38,480 nucleotides of DNA from NCBI RefSeq assembly GCF_017590215.1, contig NZ_JAFFPK010000025.1, forward strand, positions 1 through 38,480. The letters are read 5' to 3'. Below, piece after piece: positions 25,454 through 33,572 of the stretch. The DNA comes from Clostridium sp. CCUG 7971 (GTDB lineage Bacteria; Bacillota; Clostridia; Peptostreptococcales; Peptostreptococcaceae). How positions within the stretch are numbered: the stretch's first letter is position 1; each line of letters starts with the position of its first letter. Under the pieces are notes generated by a model. That model had not been told where the DNA came from. It saw only the letters and a program-made list of their open reading frames with translations, and ran no database searches. Made by a program: the position numbers and the translations under genes.

Positions 25454-27625
25454 ATGAAAAAAAAGATTGTATCATTATTAGCATCAATTTTATTAGTATT
25501 AGTTTCTGTTACTGGGTATAGCTTTGCCGATGAAAAAGGCAAAGTTATATTTATTGATATGAATAGAACTAGTCTTATAAATATGCTTAAGATACCTTCT
25601 CTAGAAAATGAACTATCAACTAGAGGATATATAGGTCTTATGAATATAAGAGGTGATAAAGGAACTGATGATAGAAGGTCCTTCGCAAGTATGGGTGCTG
25701 GAGGTAGAGCTAATGTATCAACAGAAATGAATATTAATTTTGAAGAAATTAATGAAGATGCAAAAGAAACTTTCAAAGCAGCAACTGGAAAATCACCAAA
25801 AAAAATAAATGACCTGACTATAAATAAATCAATAAATGAAAACATAGAAAATGGTCAATATGGATCAGTACTAGGATCTCTTGGCCAAACACTATCTGAA
25901 AATAAATTAAAAGTTGCTTTACTTGGTAATTCAGATATTATTGAAAATGGTGAACTGATAAAAAATAGAGATTTAGGTTTAGTTTGTATGGACCAGTATG
26001 GTAGAATAGATGCTGGTAATATAGATAACATAAACATAAAAAATTCAAGTATGCCATTTGGAATACAAACTGATTATGATAAACTAATTAAAGAAACTAA
26101 AGAAAATTATAAAAATAATGATACTCTATTTATAGATTTAGGAGACACGTACAGACTAGATTTATATAAAAGTTATTTAAATGATCATACATTTTCAAGT
26201 ATGAAAAAAAGTGTTTATAAAAATATTGATAAATACTTAAAAGAAGTATTTGAAATGGTAGGAGAAAATGACACTGTCTATATATCTAGTGGATTCCCAA
26301 GTGATATAGACTATAAAAATAAAAGAAGACTATCTCCAATAATTAAGTTTAAAGGAGACAGTAAAGGTGTATTATCTTCAGCTACAACAAGAAGAGATGG
26401 TATAGTTGCAAATATAGATATAGGAGTAGATATACTAAACGAATTTGGTCTTAAAAATGATGTCATGGTAGGTAAAAGCTATAGTCTTATAGAAAAAGAC
26501 GATAATGTAGAATATTTATCAGATGAATTTGAAAAAATAGTTACAATAGCTGATATAAGAACAAATGTTATAAACGGATTTGTTAGTGTAATATCTATAT
26601 CATGGGTAGTTGCAATGTGCTTAATATTTATTAGAGATAAAATAACTAACCAAGAAAAAGTATTTTCAGTTCTGAAAGAGTTTATAAAATTAGGAATAAT
26701 AATGCCATTATCATTATTAGTAGCTCCTATATTTAACTTACAAACACCAGTTACTATAACTTGCGGAATACTTTTAACAACTTTAGCATTTTATGTTTTA
26801 GGTAGATGGTTATTTAAAGAAGACTTAAAGCAAATGGGATTTTTTGCATTTTTAACAATACTTGTTATAACTGTTGACTCTGTATTTGGAACTTACTTAA
26901 TGAAAAATAATATAATGAGTTATGATGCAATAATTGGTGCTAGATACTATGGTATAGGAAATGAATATGAAGGTGTTACAATAGCATCAGCAGTATTTGC
27001 CCTAGCAGTACTTTTAAATTACAAGAAAATTCCTAAGTGGTTAGTAGTAGTATTTTCACTTATTATACTTATAACTAGTGCATATCCATCAATGGGAGCT
27101 AACGTAGGTGGAGCTATATCAGAATGTGTAGCCTATTTATTATTCATATTACTAATATTTGATGTTAAAATGGATTTTAAAAAGGTTGTACTATTAGGGA
27201 TAGCTGCAGTAGTAGTAGTAGTAGTATTTGCAGTGTTAGATTTAGTATCAGGAAGTGAATCTCATCTAGGATTATTTGTAAAACAAATATTATTAAATGG
27301 GCCAGAAGCTATAATTCAGACATTTGGTAGAAAGATACAAATGAACATGAAGTTAGCTCAAAGTAGTGTATGGGTAAATATTTTACTTGCTGGAATAGGT
27401 ATAATAGGAATACTTATATTTAGACCATCTAGACACTTTAGAACAATAGCTAAGAAATATCCTATATTATTTAAAGGATTTGTTGCATCTATTGTAGGAT
27501 GTTTTGTTACACTATTAGTTAATGATTCAGGAATAGTAGCAGCAGCTACAGCATCTATTTATATACTTATACCACTTATAATAATAAGTATAAATATGAT
27601 GATATTTGATGATAAAAAAAGTTAA
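25454..27625 (+). CDS. Large membrane protein with degenerate alkaline-phosphatase-like outer domain, tandem copy A
   Basis: Unrecognised protein of 723 residues. A signal peptide (1-25, cut after S-F-A) is followed by an outer domain (about 27-365) and about ten hydrophobic helices (about 375-715). The outer domain opens with a strand and Asp (VIFIDMNRT, D35) and closes with R-R-D-G-I-V-A-N-I-D (313-322), which resembles the D-I-A-P-T strand of the alkaline-phosphatase superfamily, but the usual metal-ligand set is not evident, so it may be inactive. Membrane motifs kept in both copies are RYYGIGNEY (497-505), GANVGG (548-553) and V-N-D-S-G (689-693); polar residues there suggest transport or catalysis. 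It follows ireB by 9 bases and is followed by a terminator. Confidence 0.75.
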   Translation: MKKKIVSLLASILLVLVSVTGYSFADEKGKVIFIDMNRTSLINMLKIPSLENELSTRGYIGLMNIRGDKGTDDRRSFASMGAGGRANVSTEMNINFEEINEDAKETFKAATGKSPKKINDLTINKSINENIENGQYGSVLGSLGQTLSENKLKVALLGNSDIIENGELIKNRDLGLVCMDQYGRIDAGNIDNINIKNSSMPFGIQTDYDKLIKETKENYKNNDTLFIDLGDTYRLDLYKSYLNDHTFSSMKKSVYKNIDKYLKEVFEMVGENDTVYISSGFPSDIDYKNKRRLSPIIKFKGDSKGVLSSATTRRDGIVANIDIGVDILNEFGLKNDVMVGKSYSLIEKDDNVEYLSDEFEKIVTIADIRTNVINGFVSVISISWVVAMCLIFIRDKITNQEKVFSVLKEFIKLGIIMPLSLLVAPIFNLQTPVTITCGILLTTLAFYVLGRWLFKEDLKQMGFFAFLTILVITVDSVFGTYLMKNNIMSYDAIIGARYYGIGNEYEGVTIASAVFALAVLLNYKKIPKWLVVVFSLIILITSAYPSMGANVGGAISECVAYLLFILLIFDVKMDFKKVVLLGIAAVVVVVVFAVLDLVSGSESHLGLFVKQILLNGPEAIIQTFGRKIQMNMKLAQSSVWVNILLAGIGIIGILIFRPSRHFRTIAKKYPILFKGFVASIVGCFVTLLVNDSGIVAAATASIYILIPLIIISINMMIFDDKKS

Positions 27626-27640
27626 AACTTTAAAATAAAG

Positions 27641-27670
27641 TTAGCCAGGAGAATTACCTGGCTAATTTTT
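27641..27670 (+). terminator. Terminator after membrane protein copy A
   Basis: A perfect 9-base stem TTAGCCAGG / CCTGGCTAA with loop AGAATTA, then TTTTT. A diverged copy follows the second gene, so the terminator was part of the duplicated unit. Confidence 0.75.
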
Positions 27671-27685
27671 ATTTATAAATTAAAT

Positions 27686-27742
27686 AATGATGTAATAACT
27701 AAATAAATCAGGTAATATAGTTATAGAAAGTAGGTCAATCTA
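27686..27742 (+). repeat. Chimeric duplication scar: alaS fragment fused to the end of ireB
   Basis: 27686-27723 aligns with alaS 24989-25031 (identical words AATGATGTAATAACTAAA and CAGGTAATATAGTTA, with a five-base deletion between). From 27725 the sequence becomes the ireB ending, AGAAAGTAGGTCAATCTAATG, identical to 25436-25456 and including ireB's stop codon. The join is at a shared AGAA. It records an ancestral tandem duplication of alaS 3'-ireB-membrane gene followed by deletion of most of the alaS and ireB copy. Confidence 0.8.
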
Positions 27743-29914
27743 ATGAATAAAAAAATTGTATCATTATTAGCATCAATTTTATTAGTATTAGTTTCTGTTA
27801 CTGGGTATAGCTTTGCTGATGAAAAAGGTAAAGTTATATTTATTGATATGAACAGAACTAACCTTATAAATATGCTTAAGATACCTTCTCTAGAAAATGA
27901 ATTATCAACTAGAGGATATATAGGTCTTATGAATATAAGAGGTGATAAAGGAACTGATGATAGAAGGTCCTTTGCGAGTATGGGCGCTGGTGGTAGAGCT
28001 AGTGTATCTACAGAAATGAATATCAATTTTGAAGAGATTAATGAAGATGCAAAAGCAAGTTTTAAAGCGACAACTGGAAAATCACCAAAAAAAATAAATA
28101 ATCAAACTATAAATAAATCAATAAATGAAAATGTAGATAATGGTCAGTATGGATCAGTGCTAGGTTCTCTTGGTCAAACACTATCTGAAAATAAATTAAA
28201 AGTTGCTTTACTTGGTAATGCAGATATTATTGAAAATGGAGAACTAGTAAAAAATAGAGATTTAGGTTTAGTTTGTATGGATCAGTACGGTAGAATAGAT
28301 GCTGGTAATATAGATAATATAAATACTAAAAATTCAAGTATGCCATTTGGAATACAAACTGATTATGATAAATTAATCAAAGAAACTAAGGAAAACTATA
28401 AAAATAGTGATGCATTATTTATAGAATTAGGAGATACAAATAGACTAGATTTATATAAAAGCTATTTAAATGACCATACATTTGCAAGTATGAAAAAAAG
28501 TATTTATAAAAATATTGATAAATACTTAAAAGAAGTATTTGAAATGGTAGGAGAAAATGATACTGTTTATATAACTAGTGGATTCCCAAGTGACATAGAC
28601 TATAAAAATAGAAGAAGATTATCTCCAATAATTAAATTTAAAGGAAATAACAAAGGACTATTATCTTCATCTACAACAAGAAGAGATGGAATTGTTGCTA
28701 ATTTGGATGTTGGTGTAGACATATTAAATGAATTTGGACTTACTAATGATGATATGGTAGGTAAAAACTATGAACTAGTAAATAAAGAAGATAATACTGG
28801 ATATATATTAGATGAATATGAGAAGATAGTATCTATATCTAGTATACGATCAACTATTATAAATGGATTTGTAGGTATTGTATCTGCATCTTGGGTGATA
28901 GCCATGGCTTTAGTGTTATTTAGAGATAGAATATCTCATAAGGAGAAAGTTTTTAATTTATTAAAAGAATTTATAAAACTAGGATTTATATTACCAATAT
29001 CTTTCCTAATAGCTCCAGTACTTAATTTAAAAACACCAGAGTTTATTTCATCAGGTATAATTTTAACAACGCTAGTATTATACATTATAGGTAGAAAAGT
29101 ATTAAAAGATGATGTAAAGCATATGGCATTTTTTTCTATTATAACAATACTAGTTATAGCCTTTGACTCTATATTTGGTACATATTTAATGAAAAGTAGC
29201 ATAATGAGTTATGATGCTATAATTGGTGCAAGATACTATGGTATGGGTAATGAATATCAAGGTATTGCAATTGGTAGTGCAATTTTTGGATTAGCAGTTT
29301 TACTTGATTATAAAAAGATACCAAAATGGGCTGTAGCAGTTTTAAGTCTTATAATACTAATTACAACAGCATCTCCAGCGATGGGAGCTAATGTTGGAGC
29401 TGCAATATCAGAGTGTGTAGCATATTTATTATTAGTTTTATTAATATTTGATGTTAAACTTGACCTTAAGAAAGTTATACTGCTGGGAATGGCAGCTGTA
29501 GGTGTAGTAGTAGTTTTTGCAGCTATAGATATAATATCAGGAAGTGAGTCCCATTTATCAGGATTTGTTAAACAAATTATGTTAAATGGACCGAGTGAAA
29601 TAGTTCAAACATTTGGTAGAAAAATACAAATGAACTTAAAATTAGCTCAAACTAGTGTATGGGTAAATATTTTGCTAGCAGGTGTAGGTATAATTGGAGT
29701 ACTTATATTTAGACCGACAAGACATTTTAGATTGATAGCTGATAAGTATCCATTTATATTTAAAGGATTTATAGCTACTATGGTAGGATGTGTTGTTACA
29801 CTTTTAGTTAATGATTCAGGAATAATAGCAGCAGCTACAGCATCTATTTATATACTTATACCACTGATAATAATAAGTATAAATATGATGATATTTGATA
29901 ATAAAAAAAGTTAA
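27743..29914 (+). CDS. Large membrane protein with degenerate alkaline-phosphatase-like outer domain, tandem copy B
   Basis: Second copy, again exactly 723 residues with no gaps against copy A. Signal peptide, outer domain and ten or so helices are the same, with RYYGMGNEY, GANVGA and VNDSG conserved. Residues 1-340 differ from copy A at only about 27 positions, while the membrane half (345-723) differs at roughly a quarter of positions or more. Both are therefore under protein-level constraint, and either the outer domain is conserved or gene conversion has kept the 5' half alike. Its ribosome region, including GTAGGTCAATCTA, comes from the end of ireB. No function can be assigned. Confidence 0.75.
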   Translation: MNKKIVSLLASILLVLVSVTGYSFADEKGKVIFIDMNRTNLINMLKIPSLENELSTRGYIGLMNIRGDKGTDDRRSFASMGAGGRASVSTEMNINFEEINEDAKASFKATTGKSPKKINNQTINKSINENVDNGQYGSVLGSLGQTLSENKLKVALLGNADIIENGELVKNRDLGLVCMDQYGRIDAGNIDNINTKNSSMPFGIQTDYDKLIKETKENYKNSDALFIELGDTNRLDLYKSYLNDHTFASMKKSIYKNIDKYLKEVFEMVGENDTVYITSGFPSDIDYKNRRRLSPIIKFKGNNKGLLSSSTTRRDGIVANLDVGVDILNEFGLTNDDMVGKNYELVNKEDNTGYILDEYEKIVSISSIRSTIINGFVGIVSASWVIAMALVLFRDRISHKEKVFNLLKEFIKLGFILPISFLIAPVLNLKTPEFISSGIILTTLVLYIIGRKVLKDDVKHMAFFSIITILVIAFDSIFGTYLMKSSIMSYDAIIGARYYGMGNEYQGIAIGSAIFGLAVLLDYKKIPKWAVAVLSLIILITTASPAMGANVGAAISECVAYLLLVLLIFDVKLDLKKVILLGMAAVGVVVVFAAIDIISGSESHLSGFVKQIMLNGPSEIVQTFGRKIQMNLKLAQTSVWVNILLAGVGIIGVLIFRPTRHFRLIADKYPFIFKGFIATMVGCVVTLLVNDSGIIAAATASIYILIPLIIISINMMIFDNKKS

Positions 29915-29929
29915 AAATTTAAAATAAGG

Positions 29930-29959
29930 TTAGTCAGGATAATTACCTGTCTAATTTTT
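29930..29959 (+). terminator. Terminator after membrane protein copy B
   Basis: TTAGTCAGG and CCTGTCTAA form a stem with one T-T mismatch, loop ATAATTA, then TTTTT. It is a duplicate of the terminator at 27641-27670. Confidence 0.6.
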
Positions 29960-30141
29960 ATATACTAGAATGTTTTGATGAGTGATTATTAAAGAAAATC
30001 AGATATATATTTATATAAACTAAATAAATATATACAATTTAAGCAATAATAAGTATATTAGTAGCTATACATAATAGTATAATATATGGTATTCTAAGTT
30101 TATTAAATTAATATAACACAAGCACTATAAGGAGAAAACAT

Positions 30142-30567
30142 ATGTTAGACGGAAGAATAATGGGTCTTGATGTAGGAGATAAAACTATTGGAGTTGCAGT
30201 AAGTGATTTAATGGGATTAACTGCACAAGGTGTAAAAACTGTTAAAAGAATAGGAAAGAAAAAAGACATAGAGGAATTAAAGTCAATAATAAAGGAAAGA
30301 CAAGTTAATAAAATAGTTTCTGGGCTTCCAAAGAATATGAATGGAACACTTGGACCACAAGGTGAAAAAGTAATAAAGTTTTGTGAATTACTAGAAGAAG
30401 AAACTGGAATAAAAATTGAATACTGGGATGAGAGATTATCTACAGTAGCAGCTGAAAGAACGCTAATACAAGGAAATGTAAGAAGAGAAAATAGAAAAAG
30501 TGTAATAGATATGGTTGCAGCTGTTATAATTTTACAAGGATACTTAGATAGACAAAGAAATTTTTAA
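30142..30567 (+). CDS. ruvX: YqgF/RuvX-family pre-16S rRNA nuclease (Holliday-junction-resolvase fold)
   Basis: Nuclease of the RNase H-like fold; in E. coli YqgF matures the 5' end of 16S rRNA, and a resolvase role has also been suggested. 141 residues. The acidic site is D10 ([10 protein letters not shown]), E97 (DERLST) and D123 (IDMVAA). The [13 protein letters not shown] segment is typical. AAGGAG lies before ATG 30142. In relatives it is close to ireB and alaS; here the duplicated membrane genes stand between, and an AT-rich gap of about 180 bases precedes it. Confidence 0.92.
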   Translation: MLDGRIMGLDVGDKTIGVAVSDLMGLTAQGVKTVKRIGKKKDIEELKSIIKERQVNKIVSGLPKNMNGTLGPQGEKVIKFCELLEEETGIKIEYWDERLSTVAAERTLIQGNVRRENRKSVIDMVAAVIILQGYLDRQRNF

Positions 30568-30636
30568 AACACCTATAAAATTATATCTTTATGATATATA
30601 ATATAAATAACAAATAATGAATCAGAGGTGAATCGC

Positions 30637-30912
30637 ATGCAAGAAAACATAATAAGTTTAGTTGACGAAAACGGAGTTGAAGCTCAATTTGAAATAATAT
30701 TAACTCTAGAAGCAGAAGGAAAGGAATACGCTATATTAATGCCTGTTGAAGATGAAGAAGCAGAAGAAGCATTAATATTTAGAATAGACCAAGATGAAGA
30801 AGGAGAAATATTAGTTCCTTTAGAAGATGATGCAGAATACGAAATAGTTGTAGATGTATACAATACATTAATGGAAGAAGAAGGATTAAACTTCGACGAA
30901 GACGAGCAATAA
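30637..30912 (+). CDS. DUF1292 (UPF0473) small acidic protein
   Basis: Protein of 91 residues, strongly acidic (many Glu and Asp), with the family pattern D-E-N-G-V-E-A-Q-F-E-I-I-L-T-L-E near the start and Y-A-I-L-M-P-V-E and V-P-L-E-D-D later. ATG 30637 is preferred to the GTG at 30628 because AGAGGTG then has proper spacing. In many Firmicutes the family lies beside ireB and ruvX, as here. The function is unknown. It ends in a strong terminator. Confidence 0.88.
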   Translation: MQENIISLVDENGVEAQFEIILTLEAEGKEYAILMPVEDEEAEEALIFRIDQDEEGEILVPLEDDAEYEIVVDVYNTLMEEEGLNFDEDEQ

Positions 30913-30931
30913 TATATAATTTATAACTTGT

Positions 30932-30970
30932 AGCTTCTTAAAATCAAATTTGATTTTAAGAAGCTTTTTT
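30932..30970 (+). terminator. Rho-independent terminator after the DUF1292 gene
   Basis: A perfect 34-base palindrome (arm AGCTTCTTAAAATCAAA) followed by T6. The most stable-looking hairpin in this region; it separates the alaS-to-DUF1292 group from the LCP gene. Confidence 0.85.
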
Positions 30971-31160
30971 GTATATAAATTAATTAATAGATAAATGATA
31001 TATTTATATACAAAAAATGATTAAAAAATAATTGATTTAAATATAACTTACAAAAAAATCCTAACAAGTAAATATATTGTAATTTATATAATACGGGTAA
31101 ATTTTAGATTAAGAGGAGAAAATAAAAAATATAAATCTAATCTTAAAAGGCAGTGATAAA

Positions 31161-32060
31161 ATGACAAAATTAAAAAATATATTAATTTTATCTTTAGCAT
31201 TTATATTTATGATATGTTCAAATAATGTTTATGCTGAAGATGAATTTAATGAAGTTTCTAATCAAAAAAAAGTAGATAATATATTGTTAATAGGTAGAGA
31301 TAGTCTTAGTAATAAAGGACCAGCAAGGTCAGACTCAATGATAATTCTAACTATTGATAACCTTAATAAGTCTTTAAAATTAACGTCCTTAGTAAGGGAT
31401 ACTTTAGTTGATATACCAGGTAAAGGCCGTGAAAAATTAAATCATGCATATGCTTATGGTGGAGAAGAATTACTAATTCAAACTATTAATAAAAATTTTA
31501 ATTTAGATATAACTGACTATGCACTTGTAGATTTTAAATCATTTATTGACGTGGTAGATGTTTTAGGCGGTGTTGAAGTAGATATTAAAGAAGGCGAAAT
31601 TAACCACTTAAATAAGTTTATTAAAACATGTTATGGTTTCAATGACTCAAATAAGGGTAATATTAAGTATATAGAAAATAAAGGGATTAATAATTTAAAT
31701 GGATATCAAGCATTAGCTTATGCTAGAATTAGAAAAATAGACACAATATACAAAAGAGATGAAAGACAAAGAGCGATTTTAACTAGCATAGCTAATAAAT
31801 TGTCAAATACATCTATAACTAAATACCCTAAAGTAATTAAAAGTGTATTAAAGCATGTAGATGTTAATATAGCTTTAGATAAAATAATGAAACTAGCATT
31901 TTCAGCACATGAACTTGCAAGTTATGATATTAAACAACTAGAGTTTCCACTTGCAGATTATAGAGAAGAAGGAAGATTAAATGAAGATGGAATGTATGTG
32001 GTTAAATGGAATATAGATAAGAATTTAGAGGTTCTACACAACTTCATTTATGGCAATTAA
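31161..32060 (+). CDS. LytR-CpsA-Psr (LCP) family cell-wall glycopolymer transferase
   Basis: Outer-surface enzyme that attaches teichoic acid or capsule polymers to peptidoglycan. 299 residues. The LCP domain spans about 38-235, with the Arg/Asp-rich polyprenyl-phosphate site: A-R-S-D-S-M, L-V-R-D-T, N-H-A-Y-A-Y-G-G, Y-A-R-I-R-K-I-D and R-D-E-R-Q-R. The N-terminus reads as a cleavable signal peptide (V-Y-A, cut near 25) rather than the usual anchor, so it may be secreted. It lies alone, with terminators before it and fur after it. Its 5' leader has an AGGAG at about 31112 without a start codon; the one used is AAAGG before ATG 31161. Confidence 0.88.
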   Translation: MTKLKNILILSLAFIFMICSNNVYAEDEFNEVSNQKKVDNILLIGRDSLSNKGPARSDSMIILTIDNLNKSLKLTSLVRDTLVDIPGKGREKLNHAYAYGGEELLIQTINKNFNLDITDYALVDFKSFIDVVDVLGGVEVDIKEGEINHLNKFIKTCYGFNDSNKGNIKYIENKGINNLNGYQALAYARIRKIDTIYKRDERQRAILTSIANKLSNTSITKYPKVIKSVLKHVDVNIALDKIMKLAFSAHELASYDIKQLEFPLADYREEGRLNEDGMYVVKWNIDKNLEVLHNFIYGN

Positions 32061-32083
32061 TAAAAAGAACGTTTTCTTAAATG

Positions 32084-32112
32084 TTGACAAAAACTTGATT
32101 ATCAATTAAAAT
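32084..32112 (+). promoter_or_regulatory. fur promoter
   Basis: TTGACA (32084-32089) and TAAAAT (32107-32112) are separated by 17 bases, about 40 bases upstream of the fur start. Confidence 0.65.
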
Positions 32113-32137
32113 AATTAATAAAGATTATCAATTGAAA
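32096..32137. promoter_or_regulatory. Paired GATTATCAATT direct repeats over the fur promoter
   Basis: GATTATCAATT occurs at 32097-32107 and 32123-32133, 26 bases apart, spanning the -10 element and the start region. GATTATC is part of a Fur-box half-site, so autoregulation by Fur is a reasonable guess, although neither copy gives a full 7-1-7 box. Confidence 0.45.
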
Positions 32138-32152
32138 AATAAGGGTGATATT

Positions 32153-32593
32153 ATGATTAATACAATGGATATATTAAAAGAAAAATTAAAAGAAACAGGA
32201 TTTAAAATTACTCCACAAAGGAGAGCTATAGTAGACATACTACTTAAAAATAATTCAGAGCATCTAAGCAGTGAAGAAATTTATGATTTAGTAAGAGTAG
32301 ACTGTCCAGAAATAGGGCTTGCTACTGTTTATAGAACAATGCAACTACTAGATGAAATAGGAGTAATATCAAAACTTAACTTAGATGACGGATGTATAAG
32401 ATATGAACTTAGTTTAGATAGACAAGATTGTCATAATCATCATCATCTTATTTGTAAAAGCTGTGGAAAGATAATGGAAGCACAGGAAGATTTATTAGAT
32501 AATATTGAAAATCAAATACAAGAATTATATAAATTTAAAATATTAGACCATGATGTTAAATTCTATGGGTTATGTGATGCATGTAGTAAATAA
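32153..32593 (+). CDS. fur: Ferric uptake regulator Fur
   Basis: Iron-responsive repressor of the Fur family, 146 residues from ATG 32153, chosen because AAGGGTG lies 5-7 bases upstream (a TTG seven codons earlier has none). The N-terminal winged helix (T-P-Q-R-R-A-I-V, L-A-T-V-Y-R-T-M) is followed by the metal-binding domain with C-H-N-H-H-H-L-I-C-K-S-C and a C-terminal C-D-A-C, forming the structural CxxC zinc site and the regulatory His site. PerR or Zur cannot be fully excluded, but locus and motifs favour Fur. Shares a bidirectional terminator with the convergent YdjM gene. Confidence 0.88.
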   Translation: MINTMDILKEKLKETGFKITPQRRAIVDILLKNNSEHLSSEEIYDLVRVDCPEIGLATVYRTMQLLDEIGVISKLNLDDGCIRYELSLDRQDCHNHHHLICKSCGKIMEAQEDLLDNIENQIQELYKFKILDHDVKFYGLCDACSK

Positions 32594-32599
32594 TACTAT

Positions 32600-32633
32600 A
32601 AAAATGTAAGTCCCAAATGGGACTTACATTTTT
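32600..32633. terminator. Bidirectional terminator between fur and the YdjM gene
   Basis: AAAATGTAAGTCCCA and its complement flank a two-base loop, with A and T runs on both ends. It overlaps the last codons and stop (32624-32626) of the minus-strand gene. Confidence 0.8.
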
Positions 32634-33361
32634 ATTATAGTGAAAATTATCCAACTTACTAATAACATCACAAATAGCATTTCTAATATATTATTAAACC
32701 CACTTCCAACCCTAAAAAACCCTAAAGAGAATTTTTTATTACTTATTGGATATAAAATAGGAATTCCTGATTTTGTAAATAAATCGCCTAAAAATAGATG
32801 ACTAGCATAACTAATAGTACCAAAAAATGCCAAATTAGATATATTATATATTAGTTCTATTTGTTTTAATAGAAAATATATTAACACGGTAGCAAATATA
32901 CTATGAGAAAAACTTCTATGTTTAAGCCAAGGAAAAGTTGCTAGCATTAGGCAAAAAATTGAAAAATATATTTTTACATTTATTAAATAAAGACATATAG
33001 CTAAAAAAACAAATATTAGAGATAAGAAAATCTTTCTAAGTAATGTATGAGTTAACTTAGCTTCTATTATTATAATAGCTATAAATGTTACTGCAGAGCT
33101 TATATAAAAATTATCGTTTATTTTTAAAGATATAAAGAAGATTACTATATTTATCAAGTATATTGCCAGCTTTAGTATAAACTTAGATACATTCTTTTTT
33201 AAAAAGAAGTCTGAAACGATAGAATTAGATTCATCTAAGTCTGGAAGTATTGAGAAAAAAGCAGACAAGATAAGATTAAAGATAGAAATAGGTGTTTGAA
33301 AAAGTAGAGAAGCTTGTATAACACTTAAAACACCTATGGCACAGTGGGTTTTACCTCTCAT
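32624..33361 (-). CDS. YdjM-like inner-membrane metal-dependent hydrolase (DUF457 family)
   Basis: Membrane protein of 245 residues with about six to seven hydrophobic helices. Family motifs are the N-terminal M-R-G-K-T-H (H6), the L-P-D-L-D-E acidic motif (D41, D43) and H-R-S-F-S-H-S, the presumed metal ligands. The family includes LexA-controlled YdjM of E. coli; the substrate is unknown. Transcribed from the minus strand, divergent from rnj and convergent with fur; GGAGG lies before the start. Confidence 0.8.
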   Translation of the reverse strand: MRGKTHCAIGVLSVIQASLLFQTPISIFNLILSAFFSILPDLDESNSIVSDFFLKKNVSKFILKLAIYLINIVIFFISLKINDNFYISSAVTFIAIIIIEAKLTHTLLRKIFLSLIFVFLAICLYLINVKIYFSIFCLMLATFPWLKHRSFSHSIFATVLIYFLLKQIELIYNISNLAFFGTISYASHLFLGDLFTKSGIPILYPISNKKFSLGFFRVGSGFNNILEMLFVMLLVSWIIFTIIKM

Positions 33362-33572
33362 ATGTCCTCCTTTAATTTGGTATATTATACTCAGAGAATA
33401 TCAGAATAGGATAACTTTGTCAAAATAATACAATAAATGTATTTTAAATATTACTTAAATTATATCAGGAAATATGGTACAATGATAATAACTGGTAAAG
33501 AGTGCGTGATTTGATATTATCTAAATTATAGAACGTGTTGAAATTTAAGAAAAACTGAATAGACAGAAGGAG

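Noticed and set aside
27208-27225. AGT run as part of a CRISPR-like or other array
   Set aside because: A simple in-frame trinucleotide run coding valine in a membrane helix, with no spacers.
27721-28026. Minus-strand frame at the start of membrane copy B, also seen in copy A
   Set aside because: Repetition is explained by the gene duplication; no ribosome site or motif supports it.
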